DNA from: Fusobacterium sp.
Lineage (GTDB): Bacteria; Fusobacteriota; Fusobacteriia; Fusobacteriales; Fusobacteriaceae
Assembly: GCF_032477075.1 (NCBI RefSeq)
Contig: NZ_JAWDXO010000020.1
Coordinates: 1-61,999 of the forward strand
DNA: 61,999 nucleotides
Direction: 5' to 3'
Shown one piece after another: positions 1 through 8,014 of the stretch (the first letter of the stretch is position 1; the number at the start of each line of letters is the position of its first letter). Under the pieces are notes generated by a model, which ran no database searches, had not been told where the DNA came from, and saw only the letters and a list, made by a program, of their open reading frames with translations. A program made the position numbers and the translations under genes.

Positions 1-1
1 T

Positions 2-97
2 ATAAGAAAGACAAGACATGCAGTAGCAGCAGGACTTTTAGCAGATCTGGCAGGATTATTAACAGCAGTATGGATTTGTAATATAATGTTTAGATAA
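2..97 (+). CDS. SpmB-like / nucleoside-recognition membrane protein, C-terminal end (partial)
   Basis: The reading frame is already open at the left edge and ends in TAA at 95-97, leaving about 31 codons. The residues IRKTRHAVAAGLLADLAGLL followed by a hydrophobic stretch match the end of spore maturation protein B, a nucleoside-recognition (Gate) domain membrane protein. Such proteins occur in non-sporulating bacteria too, so this does not imply sporulation. Only the last membrane segment is visible; the assignment rests on a short stretch. Confidence 0.6.
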   Translation: MRKTRHAVAAGLLADLAGLLTAVWICNIMFR

Positions 98-311
98 AAT
101 AAAAATAACTGAGAATGGTTAAAATATTGAATTAGAGTCTAGGAATGTTTGAATATATATGCTAAAAAAATTCCAAAACTATATTTTTATATAAATCATT
201 CTCTTTTTTTATTTAAAAAACAGAAAAATTTTTAAAATATCTGTTATAATATAAATGAGTTTTTAATAATATTATTAAAAAAGTTAAAATATAAAAAAAT
301 GAGGTGTTTTT

Positions 312-1775
312 ATGGTAAAATTTGATCCTAAAAAGTATGCAGTAACATTAAAACTTGTTTTTCTAAAAGCAGTCTATGAAATTTTTCCAGATATCGAAGT
401 AGAAATAGAACATTCTTTAAATAATGGAACATATGGAACTGTAACAAAGGGTGAAAAAATAACTGAAGAAGGTATTAAAAAAATAGATAAAAAAATGCAG
501 GAAATAATAAAAAAAGATTATCCAATATTATTAGTATGTCAAGATAATGATGTTTTAAAAAGCAGAAGCAATGATATATTAAGAAAAGATATAAGAGTAC
601 TGCTTGAGAATTCTGGATGGACAGGAATGATGGAATATGAAATAAATGGATATTTTGATTTTGTTTATGAAGAACCATATCCTTCAACTGGAAATGTAAA
701 ATTATATGAAATTTCTCTATATAATGGTGGTTTTTTAATAAAATATCCAACAAAAGCTCCTGATGAACTTCCACCATATATAGATAATCCTAAAATGGCA
801 AAAGTGTTTCAGGAAACTGGACAATGGAATAATATCTTAGATATATCAACAATTGGAACATTAAATGAAAAGATATTAAAAGGAGAAATTCCAGAATTGA
901 TTAGAATAAATGAAGCTCTTCACCATAAAAATATTAGCAAAATAGCAGATCAGATAACAGAAAATAAAGATATAAAACTGGTAACTATTGCTGGGCCTTC
1001 ATCTTCTGGAAAAACAACTTTCAGTAAAAGATTATATCTTCATTTGAGAGCTAATGAAATAACTCCTATAATAATATCTTTAGATGATTATTATATTGGA
1101 AGAAAAAATGTTCCTCTTGATGAAGATGGAAATAAAGACTATGAAACTATTGAAGCTCTTGATTTGGAATTACTGAATGAAAATCTGAGAGAACTTGTGG
1201 CTGGGAAAGAGGTGGAAATACCAGAATATAATTTTGTAAGTGGAGAGAGAGAAAAAACAGGAAAATTGATGAAAGTTCCTGAACATGGACTTATAATTAT
1301 AGAGGGAATACATGGGCTTAATGAAAAATTGACTGCATCAATACCTAAGAAAAATAAATTTAAAATATATATAAGTTGTTTAACACAGCTGAATATAGAT
1401 AGACATAACAGAATAGCAACAAGTGATGTTAGAAAAATAAGACGTTTAGTAAGAGACAGTATGGCTAGAAATACCTTTGTTGAAGAAACTATTGCTATGT
1501 GGAATTCTGTAAGAAAAGGAGAAGAGAAATATATTTTTCCATTTCAAGAAGATGCAGATGTAATGTTTAATTCTAATCTAGTATATGAATTAGGAGTGTT
1601 AAAGAGATATGCTATAAGAGAATTGATAAAGATAAAAGTAGACAGTCCTTATTATGAAGAGGCAAAAAGACTTATGAAATTTTTGTATTGTTTTGTTGAT
1701 ATAGATTCTAAATATATTCCAGATGACTCAATACTTAAAGAATTTATTGGGGATAGTATTTTTTATAAATATTAA
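312..1775 (+). CDS. Uridine kinase-like nucleoside kinase (PRK/URK family)
   Basis: This 487-residue protein has a P-loop GPSSSGKTT at residues 228-236 and a following DDYY segment, both typical of the phosphoribulokinase/uridine kinase family, which phosphorylates uridine or cytidine for pyrimidine salvage. The first 200 residues are a separate domain resembling the N-terminal region of threonyl-tRNA synthetase, an architecture known in a family of bacterial uridine-kinase-like proteins. The substrate is therefore not certain. The start is ATG at 312, preceded by GAGGTG with good spacing. The gene stands alone and is followed by a hairpin terminator at 1793-1845. Confidence 0.8.
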   Translation: MVKFDPKKYAVTLKLVFLKAVYEIFPDIEVEIEHSLNNGTYGTVTKGEKITEEGIKKIDKKMQEIIKKDYPILLVCQDNDVLKSRSNDILRKDIRVLLENSGWTGMMEYEINGYFDFVYEEPYPSTGNVKLYEISLYNGGFLIKYPTKAPDELPPYIDNPKMAKVFQETGQWNNILDISTIGTLNEKILKGEIPELIRINEALHHKNISKIADQITENKDIKLVTIAGPSSSGKTTFSKRLYLHLRANEITPIIISLDDYYIGRKNVPLDEDGNKDYETIEALDLELLNENLRELVAGKEVEIPEYNFVSGEREKTGKLMKVPEHGLIIIEGIHGLNEKLTASIPKKNKFKIYISCLTQLNIDRHNRIATSDVRKIRRLVRDSMARNTFVEETIAMWNSVRKGEEKYIFPFQEDADVMFNSNLVYELGVLKRYAIRELIKIKVDSPYYEEAKRLMKFLYCFVDIDSKYIPDDSILKEFIGDSIFYKY

Positions 1776-1792
1776 AAAAGATGATTTTAAAT

Positions 1793-1845
1793 GAGGCTGT
1801 TGGAAGTTAGCAATTTAATTTACTAATTTCTATAGCCTCTTTTTC
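1793..1845 (+). terminator. Intrinsic terminator after the uridine-kinase-like gene
   Basis: GAGGCT at 1793-1798 pairs with AGCCTC at 1834-1839, with an inner GAAGTTAG/CTAATTTC helix, followed by a T run. Confidence 0.75.
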
Positions 1846-1905
1846 TTTTAGAAATCATTTTATAGATTTCTACTAATTTTTGCTCATTTAAAATGTTTTT
1901 ATAAT

Positions 1906-1940
1906 ATAAAATCCTGTCAATATTTTCATAAAGACAGGAT
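1906..1940 (-). terminator. Intrinsic terminator of the ABC-F gene
   Basis: On the minus strand ATCCTGTC and GACAGGAT form an 8-bp stem at 1911-1940, followed by a T-rich tail, just beyond the stop of the ABC-F gene. Confidence 0.7.
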
Positions 1941-1950
1941 AATTATAGAT

Positions 1951-3576
1951 TTATTCAGCATATAATTCTTCTAATCTTTGCTGCACATTTTCATCTTCAA
2001 GATATTCATCATAGCTCATCATCTTATCAAGAATTCCATTAGGAGTTATCTCAATGATTCTATTAGCAACTGTTTGAATAAATTCATGATCATGAGCTCC
2101 AAACAGGATAGTTCCTTTAAAGTTGATAAGAGCCTTATTTAATGATGTAATAGATTCTAGGTCTAAATGGTCATTTGGATTATCAAACATAAGTACATTA
2201 GCATTTGTGAGCATCATTCTAGAAAGCATACATCTTACTTTTTCTCCCCCTGAAAGAACTGTACAGCTTTTCATTGCCTCTTCACCTGTAAAAAGCATTC
2301 TTCCTAAGAAACCTCTTACAAAAACATCATGTTGATCAGGTGAATAAGGTCTTAACCAGTCTATAAGGTTAAGATTTTTATTTTCAAAGAATTTAGTATT
2401 GTCTTTAGGCATATAAGCTTGAGTTGTAGTAACTCCCCAAGTATATGTACCAGAGTCAGCTTCCATTTCTCCAGCCAATATAGATAGTAAAGTTGTTTTG
2501 ACAATATCATTTTTAGCAAGAAAAACAACTTTGTCCCCTGTATTGATAGTGAATGTAAGGTTATCAAGTATTTTAATTCCATCAATAGTTTTAGTGAGAT
2601 TTTCAACTTTAAGAAGATTGTTTCCAGCTTCTCTTTCTTGTTTGAATTCAATAAATGGATACTTTCTATTTGATACCTGCATATCTTCTAATTGAAGTTT
2701 ATCAAGAAGTTTCTTTCTTGAAGTAGCCTGTCTAGATTTAGAAGCATTGGCACTGAATCTAGCAATGAATTCCTGTAATTCTTGTCTTTTTTGTTCAATT
2801 TTCTTATTTTTAGAAGAAAGAAGTTTTACCATAAGTTCATTTGATTCATACCAGAAATCATAATTTCCTACATACATTTTAACTTTTCCATAATCTATGT
2901 CAGTAATGTGAGTACATACTTTATTTAAAAAGTGTCTGTCATGAGATACAACTATAACAGTAGTATTATCAAGATCCATAAGGAAATTCTCCAACCAAGA
3001 GATAGCTTTGATGTCAAGTCCATTAGTAGGTTCATCTAAAAGAAGTACATCTGGCTGTCCAAACAAAGCCTGTGCCAAAAGTATTTTAACTTTTTCAGGT
3101 TCAGTAAGTTCTTTCATAAGTTTGTGATGAGAGTTGATTCCTATACCTAATCCCATCAAAAGAGTCTCAGCTTCAGTTTCAGCTTCCCAACCATTTAACT
3201 CAGCAAATTCTCCTTCTAATTCAGCAGCTCTTAAACCATCTTCATCAGTAAATTCACTTTTTGCATATATAGCATTTTTTTCTACAATAATATCCCAAAG
3301 TTTTTTATGTCCCATAAGAACTACATTAAGTACTTCATCTTCTTCATGGGCAAAGTGATCCTGCTTTAACACTGCCATTCTTTTATTTTTTTTATCAAAA
3401 ATTATTTCCCCTTCTGTAGGATCAAGATCTCCAGAAAGTATTTTAACAAATGTAGATTTTCCAGCACCATTTGCTCCTATAAGACCATAACAGTTTCCAG
3501 GAGTAAATTTAAGATTGACATCTTCAAATAGTTTTCTTCCAGAAAATCTCATTCCAAGATTACTAGTAGCTATCAT
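1951..3576 (-). CDS. ABC-F family ATPase, YbiT-like ribosome-associated factor
   Basis: This soluble protein of 541 residues has two ATP-binding cassettes and no membrane domain, as in ABC-F translation factors; the opening MIATSNLGMRFSGRKLFEDV resembles YbiT. Cassette 1 has a normal Walker A (34-42) and Walker B with the DEPTNGLDI catalytic Glu (181-189), but its signature is LTEPE (157-161) instead of LSGGE. Cassette 2 has a normal LSGGE (441-445), but its Walker A reads AKNDIVKTT (354-362) and its Walker B has Asn for Glu (D465-N466). So one composite ATP site looks intact and the other inactive. Family members act at the ribosomal E site; the exact role is unknown. The gene is monocistronic with GGAGG before ATG. 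Confidence 0.88.
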   Translation of the reverse strand: MIATSNLGMRFSGRKLFEDVNLKFTPGNCYGLIGANGAGKSTFVKILSGDLDPTEGEIIFDKKNKRMAVLKQDHFAHEEDEVLNVVLMGHKKLWDIIVEKNAIYAKSEFTDEDGLRAAELEGEFAELNGWEAETEAETLLMGLGIGINSHHKLMKELTEPEKVKILLAQALFGQPDVLLLDEPTNGLDIKAISWLENFLMDLDNTTVIVVSHDRHFLNKVCTHITDIDYGKVKMYVGNYDFWYESNELMVKLLSSKNKKIEQKRQELQEFIARFSANASKSRQATSRKKLLDKLQLEDMQVSNRKYPFIEFKQEREAGNNLLKVENLTKTIDGIKILDNLTFTINTGDKVVFLAKNDIVKTTLLSILAGEMEADSGTYTWGVTTTQAYMPKDNTKFFENKNLNLIDWLRPYSPDQHDVFVRGFLGRMLFTGEEAMKSCTVLSGGEKVRCMLSRMMLTNANVLMFDNPNDHLDLESITSLNKALINFKGTILFGAHDHEFIQTVANRIIEITPNGILDKMMSYDEYLEDENVQQRLEELYAE

Positions 3577-3797
3577 TTAATATATATCCTCCTATAAATT
3601 TTACTTTTATACATATTCAAAAAATCATTATATTATACCATAATTATTGACAATTTAGCAATAGAAGTTTAAGTTATATTAAAATATTTACTCAGCTTAT
3701 TTTTTTAAATCTTATCTCTGAAAATGAAAAAGTTTGAAAGAAGTTATTAAAAATATGATATAATATTACATCAAAGCAAAATTTCAGAGAGGTAAAA

Positions 3798-4757
3798 ATG
3801 CCAAAATTATTTGATAGTATAAATATAAAAAATATAAAAATAAGAAATAGAATAGTTCTTCCACCATTAGTAAGATTTTCAATGGTAGGAAAAGATGGTT
3901 TTGTCACAGACAGAGTAGTAGAATGGTATAAAGATGTTTGTGCTGGAGGAATTGGGCTGGTAATAGTAGAAGCCTCTGCTGTGGCAGAAGATGGAAAGCT
4001 GAGAGATAATCAGCTGGGGCTATGGGATGACAAATTTATAGCTGGACTTAAAAGAATAGCAGATATTTGTCATGAGTATGATGTTCCAGTCCTTATACAA
4101 CTTCATCATGCAGGTTTTAAAGAGGGGATAAAAGATGTACCTGAGTATCTTTTAGATGAAATATTGGAAAGCTTTAAAAAAGCTTTTAAGAGGGCGAGAG
4201 AAGCAAGCTTTGATGGAATAGAAATTCATGGGGCACATACTTATCTTATATCACAGTTAAATTCTAGATTATGGAACTTACGAGAAGATAAATATGGTGG
4301 AACTTTTGAAAAGAGAATGTATTTTTCAAAAAAACTTATAGAAGAAACAAGAGAGATTTTTGATGATGATTTTATTTTAGGTTATAGAATGGGAGGAAAT
4401 GAACCTGAATTAAAAGATGGGATAGAAATAGCAAAATATTTAGAAAAACTTGGAGTAGATATACTTCATATTTCAAGTGGTGTTCCAGATCCAAGATTTA
4501 AACAAGAAAGAAAGATAGAAATTCCAGCAGAATTTCCTTTGGATTGGGTAATATATATGGGGACAGAAATAAAAAAGAATGTAAATATACCTGTGATTGG
4601 GGTAAGAAAAATAAAGAAAGAAATAGAGGCAAGCTGGCTTATAGAAAATGAACTTTTAGATTTTGTAGCAGTGGGAAGAGCTGTAATAGCAAAGCCTAAT
4701 TGGGCAGAAGCAGCCAAAAAGGAGTATGAAAAAAGAAATGGAGCTAAAAAGTCTTGA
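3798..4757 (+). CDS. NADH:flavin oxidoreductase, old yellow enzyme family
   Basis: The 319-residue protein is a TIM-barrel FMN enzyme of the old-yellow-enzyme type, reducing activated C=C bonds with NAD(P)H. Visible family features are the N-terminal LFDSINIKNIKIRNRIVLPP, the LIQLHHAG strand, the substrate-binding HGAHTYLISQLNS loop followed by REDKYGG, and a C-terminal phosphate-binding VGRAVIAKP. It lacks the long C-terminal Fe-S/NAD domain of dienoyl-CoA reductases, so it is the short NamA/YqjM-like form; the physiological substrate cannot be read from sequence. AGAGGT precedes ATG at 3798. The 3' end overlaps the start of earP by about 20 bases, so the two are translated together. Confidence 0.85.
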   Translation: MPKLFDSINIKNIKIRNRIVLPPLVRFSMVGKDGFVTDRVVEWYKDVCAGGIGLVIVEASAVAEDGKLRDNQLGLWDDKFIAGLKRIADICHEYDVPVLIQLHHAGFKEGIKDVPEYLLDEILESFKKAFKRAREASFDGIEIHGAHTYLISQLNSRLWNLREDKYGGTFEKRMYFSKKLIEETREIFDDDFILGYRMGGNEPELKDGIEIAKYLEKLGVDILHISSGVPDPRFKQERKIEIPAEFPLDWVIYMGTEIKKNVNIPVIGVRKIKKEIEASWLIENELLDFVAVGRAVIAKPNWAEAAKKEYEKRNGAKKS

Positions 4758-5904
4758 TATATTTTGTGAGATAATAGATAATTTTGGTGATATTGGAGTA
4801 GTTTACAGGCTAGGAAAGGAATTTAGAAGGATATTTGGAGAAAATATAAAAATAAGAATTATACTTAACAGACTTGATGAATTTATTAATATAAATTCAA
4901 AGGTAAAAAATATTTCCAATCAAGAGATAGACGGAATTCAATATGTTACATATGAATATGTAGAGAAAAATATGTGTACTTTTTTTACTGCAAATGTTAT
5001 AATAGAAGCCTTTGGGTGTACAATACCTGAGGAGTATATGAATGAAGCTTATGAGAATTCAGAACTGTTGATAAATCTAGAATATCTTTCAGCAGAAGAT
5101 TGGATAGAAAGCTGTCATTTACAGGAATCACCAAGTGGAAAGGGTAAATTAAAAAAGGTATTTTTTATGCCTGGATTTACTGAAAAAAGTGGAGGAATAA
5201 TAGCAGATTCACTTTATCTTGAGAGAATAAAAAAAGTAATTGAAAATAAAGAATACTATAAAAGAAAATATCTTGCAGAAATAGAAAATTTAGATAACAA
5301 AATTATAGGAACACTATTTTCATATGAGAAAAACTTTGCGCCACTGCTGAGAGATTTAAAGTCTTTAGATAAAGAAATAGTTATTTTAGCTATGGGAGAA
5401 AAGACACAGAAAGGGTTTGAAAACTTTTTTGAGAAAAATTTTATAGAAAAGCTTGGAAATATTTATAAATATGGTAAAATAGAGGTACAGTTCTACAAAT
5501 TTTTAAGTCAGGAAGATTATGAAGAATTGATAAATCTGACAGATTTTAATTTTGTAAGAGGTGAGGACTCATTTATCAGGGCAGTACTCACAGGAAAGCC
5601 TTATTTATGGCATATTTACTGTCAGGAAAACTATGCCCATATGGACAAAATAGAGGGGTTCTTAGATAAATATCACAGGCAGTTAAAAGAAGCAGCTTCA
5701 GAAAAATATTTATCTGAATATAAAAAGCTTTTTAAAGATTACAATTTTAGAAGAGAAAATTCTTTAGAAGAAGGAAAAGAGGAATATTTATTTTTCTTCA
5801 ATAATCTGAAGGAGATAGAAAGATACAATTCACTATTTAGAGATTTTCTTATCTCAAACTGTAATCTTATAAATAAAATAAAAGATTTTATAGAGAAATT
5901 TTAG
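4738..5904 (+). CDS. earP: EF-P arginine rhamnosyltransferase EarP
   Basis: EarP transfers rhamnose from dTDP-beta-L-rhamnose to Arg32 of elongation factor P, which is needed for rescue of ribosomes stalled at polyproline. The N-terminal signature SLDIFCEIIDNFGDIGVVYR carries the two family aspartates (in DNFGD), and RGEDSFIRAVLTGKPYLWHI carries the conserved nucleotide-binding RGEDS glutamate. The length of 388 residues is usual. Start: ATG at 4738 fits the family N-terminus; an in-frame ATG at 4726 lies one base after GGAG, too close to be used efficiently. The gene overlaps the upstream reductase and sits 10 bases before efp, whose product has the acceptor Arg32. dTDP-rhamnose genes are not in this window. 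Confidence 0.93.
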   Translation: MELKSLDIFCEIIDNFGDIGVVYRLGKEFRRIFGENIKIRIILNRLDEFININSKVKNISNQEIDGIQYVTYEYVEKNMCTFFTANVIIEAFGCTIPEEYMNEAYENSELLINLEYLSAEDWIESCHLQESPSGKGKLKKVFFMPGFTEKSGGIIADSLYLERIKKVIENKEYYKRKYLAEIENLDNKIIGTLFSYEKNFAPLLRDLKSLDKEIVILAMGEKTQKGFENFFEKNFIEKLGNIYKYGKIEVQFYKFLSQEDYEELINLTDFNFVRGEDSFIRAVLTGKPYLWHIYCQENYAHMDKIEGFLDKYHRQLKEAASEKYLSEYKKLFKDYNFRRENSLEEGKEEYLFFFNNLKEIERYNSLFRDFLISNCNLINKIKDFIEKF

Positions 5905-5914
5905 GAGGTCAAAA

Positions 5915-6478
5915 ATGAAAATAGCTCAAGAATTAAGAGCAGGAAGTACAATTAAAATTGGAAATGATCCATTTGTAGTTCTAAAATCAGAGTATAACAA
6001 ATCAGGAAGAAATGCTGCAGTGGTAAAATTTAAGATGAAAAATCTATTAAATGGAAATATTTCAGATGCTGTTTATAAAGCAGATGAAAAAATGGATGAT
6101 ATCAGACTTGATAAAATTAAAACAGTTTATTCTTACAATGATGGAAGTTTCTATGTATTTTCAAATCCAGAAACTTGGGATCAAGTGGAGCTTAAGGAAG
6201 AAGATTTAGGAGATGCTATTAATTATTTAGAAGAAGGAATGGAATTAGATGTAATATACTATGAATCTACTCCAGTTGCAGTAGAATTACCTACTTTTCT
6301 TGAAAGACAAGTTGAATATACTGAACCAGGTCTGAGAGGAGATACTACTGGAAAAGTAATGAAGCCAGCTAGAATCAATACTGGATTTGAAGTTCAAGTG
6401 CCTCTATTTGTTGAACAAGGTGAGTGGATTAAAATAGATACTAGAACAAATGAATATGTAGAGAGAATCAAAAAATAA
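5915..6478 (+). CDS. efp: Elongation factor P
   Basis: EF-P binds between the P and E sites and promotes peptide bond formation at consecutive prolines. The 187 residues match the three-domain beta-barrel family over the full length, ending in the usual VDTRTNEYVERIKK-type tail (here KIDTRTNEYVERIKK). The loop tip reads NKSGRNAA, placing arginine at residue 32, the type modified by EarP, and not the lysine of the EpmA/B type. AGGAGGT lies upstream of ATG at 5915. The gene directly follows earP and ends at a terminator at 6490-6520. Confidence 0.97.
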   Translation: MKIAQELRAGSTIKIGNDPFVVLKSEYNKSGRNAAVVKFKMKNLLNGNISDAVYKADEKMDDIRLDKIKTVYSYNDGSFYVFSNPETWDQVELKEEDLGDAINYLEEGMELDVIYYESTPVAVELPTFLERQVEYTEPGLRGDTTGKVMKPARINTGFEVQVPLFVEQGEWIKIDTRTNEYVERIKK

Positions 6479-6489
6479 TTTTAAATAAA

Positions 6490-6520
6490 GGCTGATCAAA
6501 TGACTTGGGTCAGCTTTTTA
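6490..6520 (+). terminator. Intrinsic terminator of the earP-efp operon
   Basis: GCTGATC at 6491-6497 pairs with GGTCAGC at 6508-6514, followed by TTTTT. Confidence 0.85.
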
Positions 6521-6545
6521 ATTATATTAATTAAGTGGGGTCAGT

Positions 6546-7280
6546 ATGAATAGGAATAAATTTGATGCTATTTTAGAAAAAATAATAAAAGTTCATGGAG
6601 TGAAAATAGATAGGCAGAACTTTTTAAATAAAGAACTATCTAAATATTTTTCTGAAGATGTAGTAAAAAAAGCTATTCACAATAATCCAGCTATTGCAGG
6701 AATAGGAGTTTCTGAAATAAATAAAATAGCAGACAAGGTAATAGCATATGAAATAAGACAATCTACCCTTATTTCAACAATCATAGGTATTCCTGGAGGA
6801 ATAGCTGTTGCAGGAACTATTGCTATTGATATTACTCAATATTTAGGACATATAATTAGAATAACTCAAAAGTTAGCTTATCTTTATGGCTGGAAAGATA
6901 TGTTTGATAATAATGAGGAATTGAGCAAAGATACTATTGAGCATATGACTCTCTTTATGGGTGTGATGTTTGGAGTAGATTTGGCAGATAATGCTGTGGT
7001 CAAGCTTGCTCAAAGTGCTGCTTTAAATATTGAGAAGAAAATATTACAGAGAGCCTTGACAAGAAGTGCTGTATATCCAATAATCAAAAAAGCTGCATCT
7101 ATATTAGGGATGAGAATCAGTCAGCAAAGTTTTTTTGCAGGAGTAGGAAAAACTATTCCTTATATAGGAGGTGTGGTTTCAGGAATAGTTACTTATATAA
7201 CAATGAAACCCCTTGCTTTTAATTTGCAGGAAGCTTTATCTGAACTTCCTTTGGCAGATATAAGTTTTTATAAAAACTAG
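6546..7280 (+). CDS. EcsC-like conserved protein of unknown function
   Basis: The protein has 244 residues. A hydrophobic glycine-rich segment (about 75-95, STIIGIPGGIAVAGTIAIDI) and another near the C-terminus (about 200-225, GKTIPYIGGVVSGIVTYITM) resemble the EcsC family of membrane-associated proteins of unknown role. There is no signal peptide. Relatives have sometimes been labelled bacteriochlorophyll 4-vinyl reductase, which has no support here. The ribosome binding site is weak (GTGGGG). It is a single gene between two terminators. Confidence 0.6.
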   Translation: MNRNKFDAILEKIIKVHGVKIDRQNFLNKELSKYFSEDVVKKAIHNNPAIAGIGVSEINKIADKVIAYEIRQSTLISTIIGIPGGIAVAGTIAIDITQYLGHIIRITQKLAYLYGWKDMFDNNEELSKDTIEHMTLFMGVMFGVDLADNAVVKLAQSAALNIEKKILQRALTRSAVYPIIKKAASILGMRISQQSFFAGVGKTIPYIGGVVSGIVTYITMKPLAFNLQEALSELPLADISFYKN

Positions 7281-7285
7281 GTAAT

Positions 7286-7320
7286 AAAAAGGATGATTTT
7301 TTAAGCATCCTTTTTATTTT
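7286..7320 (+). terminator. Intrinsic terminator
   Basis: AAAAAGGATG and CATCCTTTTT form a stem around a short T-rich loop, followed by a T-rich tail; it ends the EcsC-like gene. Confidence 0.8.
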
Positions 7321-7364
7321 TGATATATAAATTTTTAATGTAAAAATTTAAAAGTTATATTATT

Positions 7365-7893
7365 TCATAAATATTCATTATGCTTTTCATTTTCCTCATC
7401 TTCGTCCTCGTTTTCTTCACCGTATTTTTCAGGATTTAAGTAAATATGTTTATATGAAAGTTTTTTGAAAAGCTGATATAGAAATGAATTTATAAACATT
7501 CCAATAACTCCTCTGATAACAAGAATAATCATAAGCATATGTTCCAATTTAAAATTAAAATCTTGATAATATTTTAAATATTGTGCTGGTAAAATTAAAA
7601 TGAGAGAGACAACAGTTGATAAAGCAGCAGAAGCCACCCAAGTTGAAACAAGAAATACTAAAAAATATGCAAATTTATAGTATCTGTCCATTTTAAAATA
7701 TACAACATATGCAGCTAAAAAGAAAAATCCAAGAATAATACCAACAATATTAGTATTGTGGTAAAGGAGAAAACTGAGCCAGTAAGTCCCTGCTGTAATA
7801 AGCAGATAAATTCCTGATATTCCAAGAATAAAATAATCAAAATATTTTTCTTTTTCTCTCTCATAACATTCTTTTATATTTTTTTTTCATCAT
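7365..7893 (-). pseudogene. Integral membrane protein gene, frameshifted at an A9 tract just after the start
   Basis: A good ribosome binding site (complement of 7901-7906, GGAGGA) precedes tandem ATGs at 7893-7888. These run straight into nine A residues (7879-7887), after which the ATG frame stops within about eight codons. With eight A residues the frame would continue through KECYEREKEKYFDYFILGISGIYLLI and join the frame ending at 7365, giving about 175 residues with four or five membrane segments and an acidic tail (EENEDEDEENEKHNE). As sequenced, only an internal start at 7691 (108 residues) is open. No family recognised. The tract could be a real loss of function, a slippage switch or a base-call error. 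Confidence 0.7.
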
Positions 7894-7974
7894 TTCTTTT
7901 TCCTCCAATTAATCTTTTATTTTAAATTATACCATTTTATTTTTTAAAATAAATCATTTTTAGTATTTCAAATG

Positions 7975-7998
7975 AAAAAAGATCAGATAAACTGATCC
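7975..7998 (-). terminator. Intrinsic terminator of the P1B-ATPase gene
   Basis: On the minus strand GATCAG and CTGATC form a stem with loop TTTAT, followed by TTTTTT. Confidence 0.75.
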
Positions 7999-8014
7999 TT
8001 TTCATACTTTAAAT

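Noticed and set aside
2..97. Evidence of sporulation from the SpmB-like fragment
   Set aside because: SpmA/SpmB-type nucleoside-recognition proteins are found in many non-sporulating bacteria, and no other sporulation gene is present.
6546..7280. Bacteriochlorophyll 4-vinyl reductase
   Set aside because: A label sometimes attached to relatives; no photosynthesis genes are present and the sequence looks like an EcsC-type membrane-associated protein.
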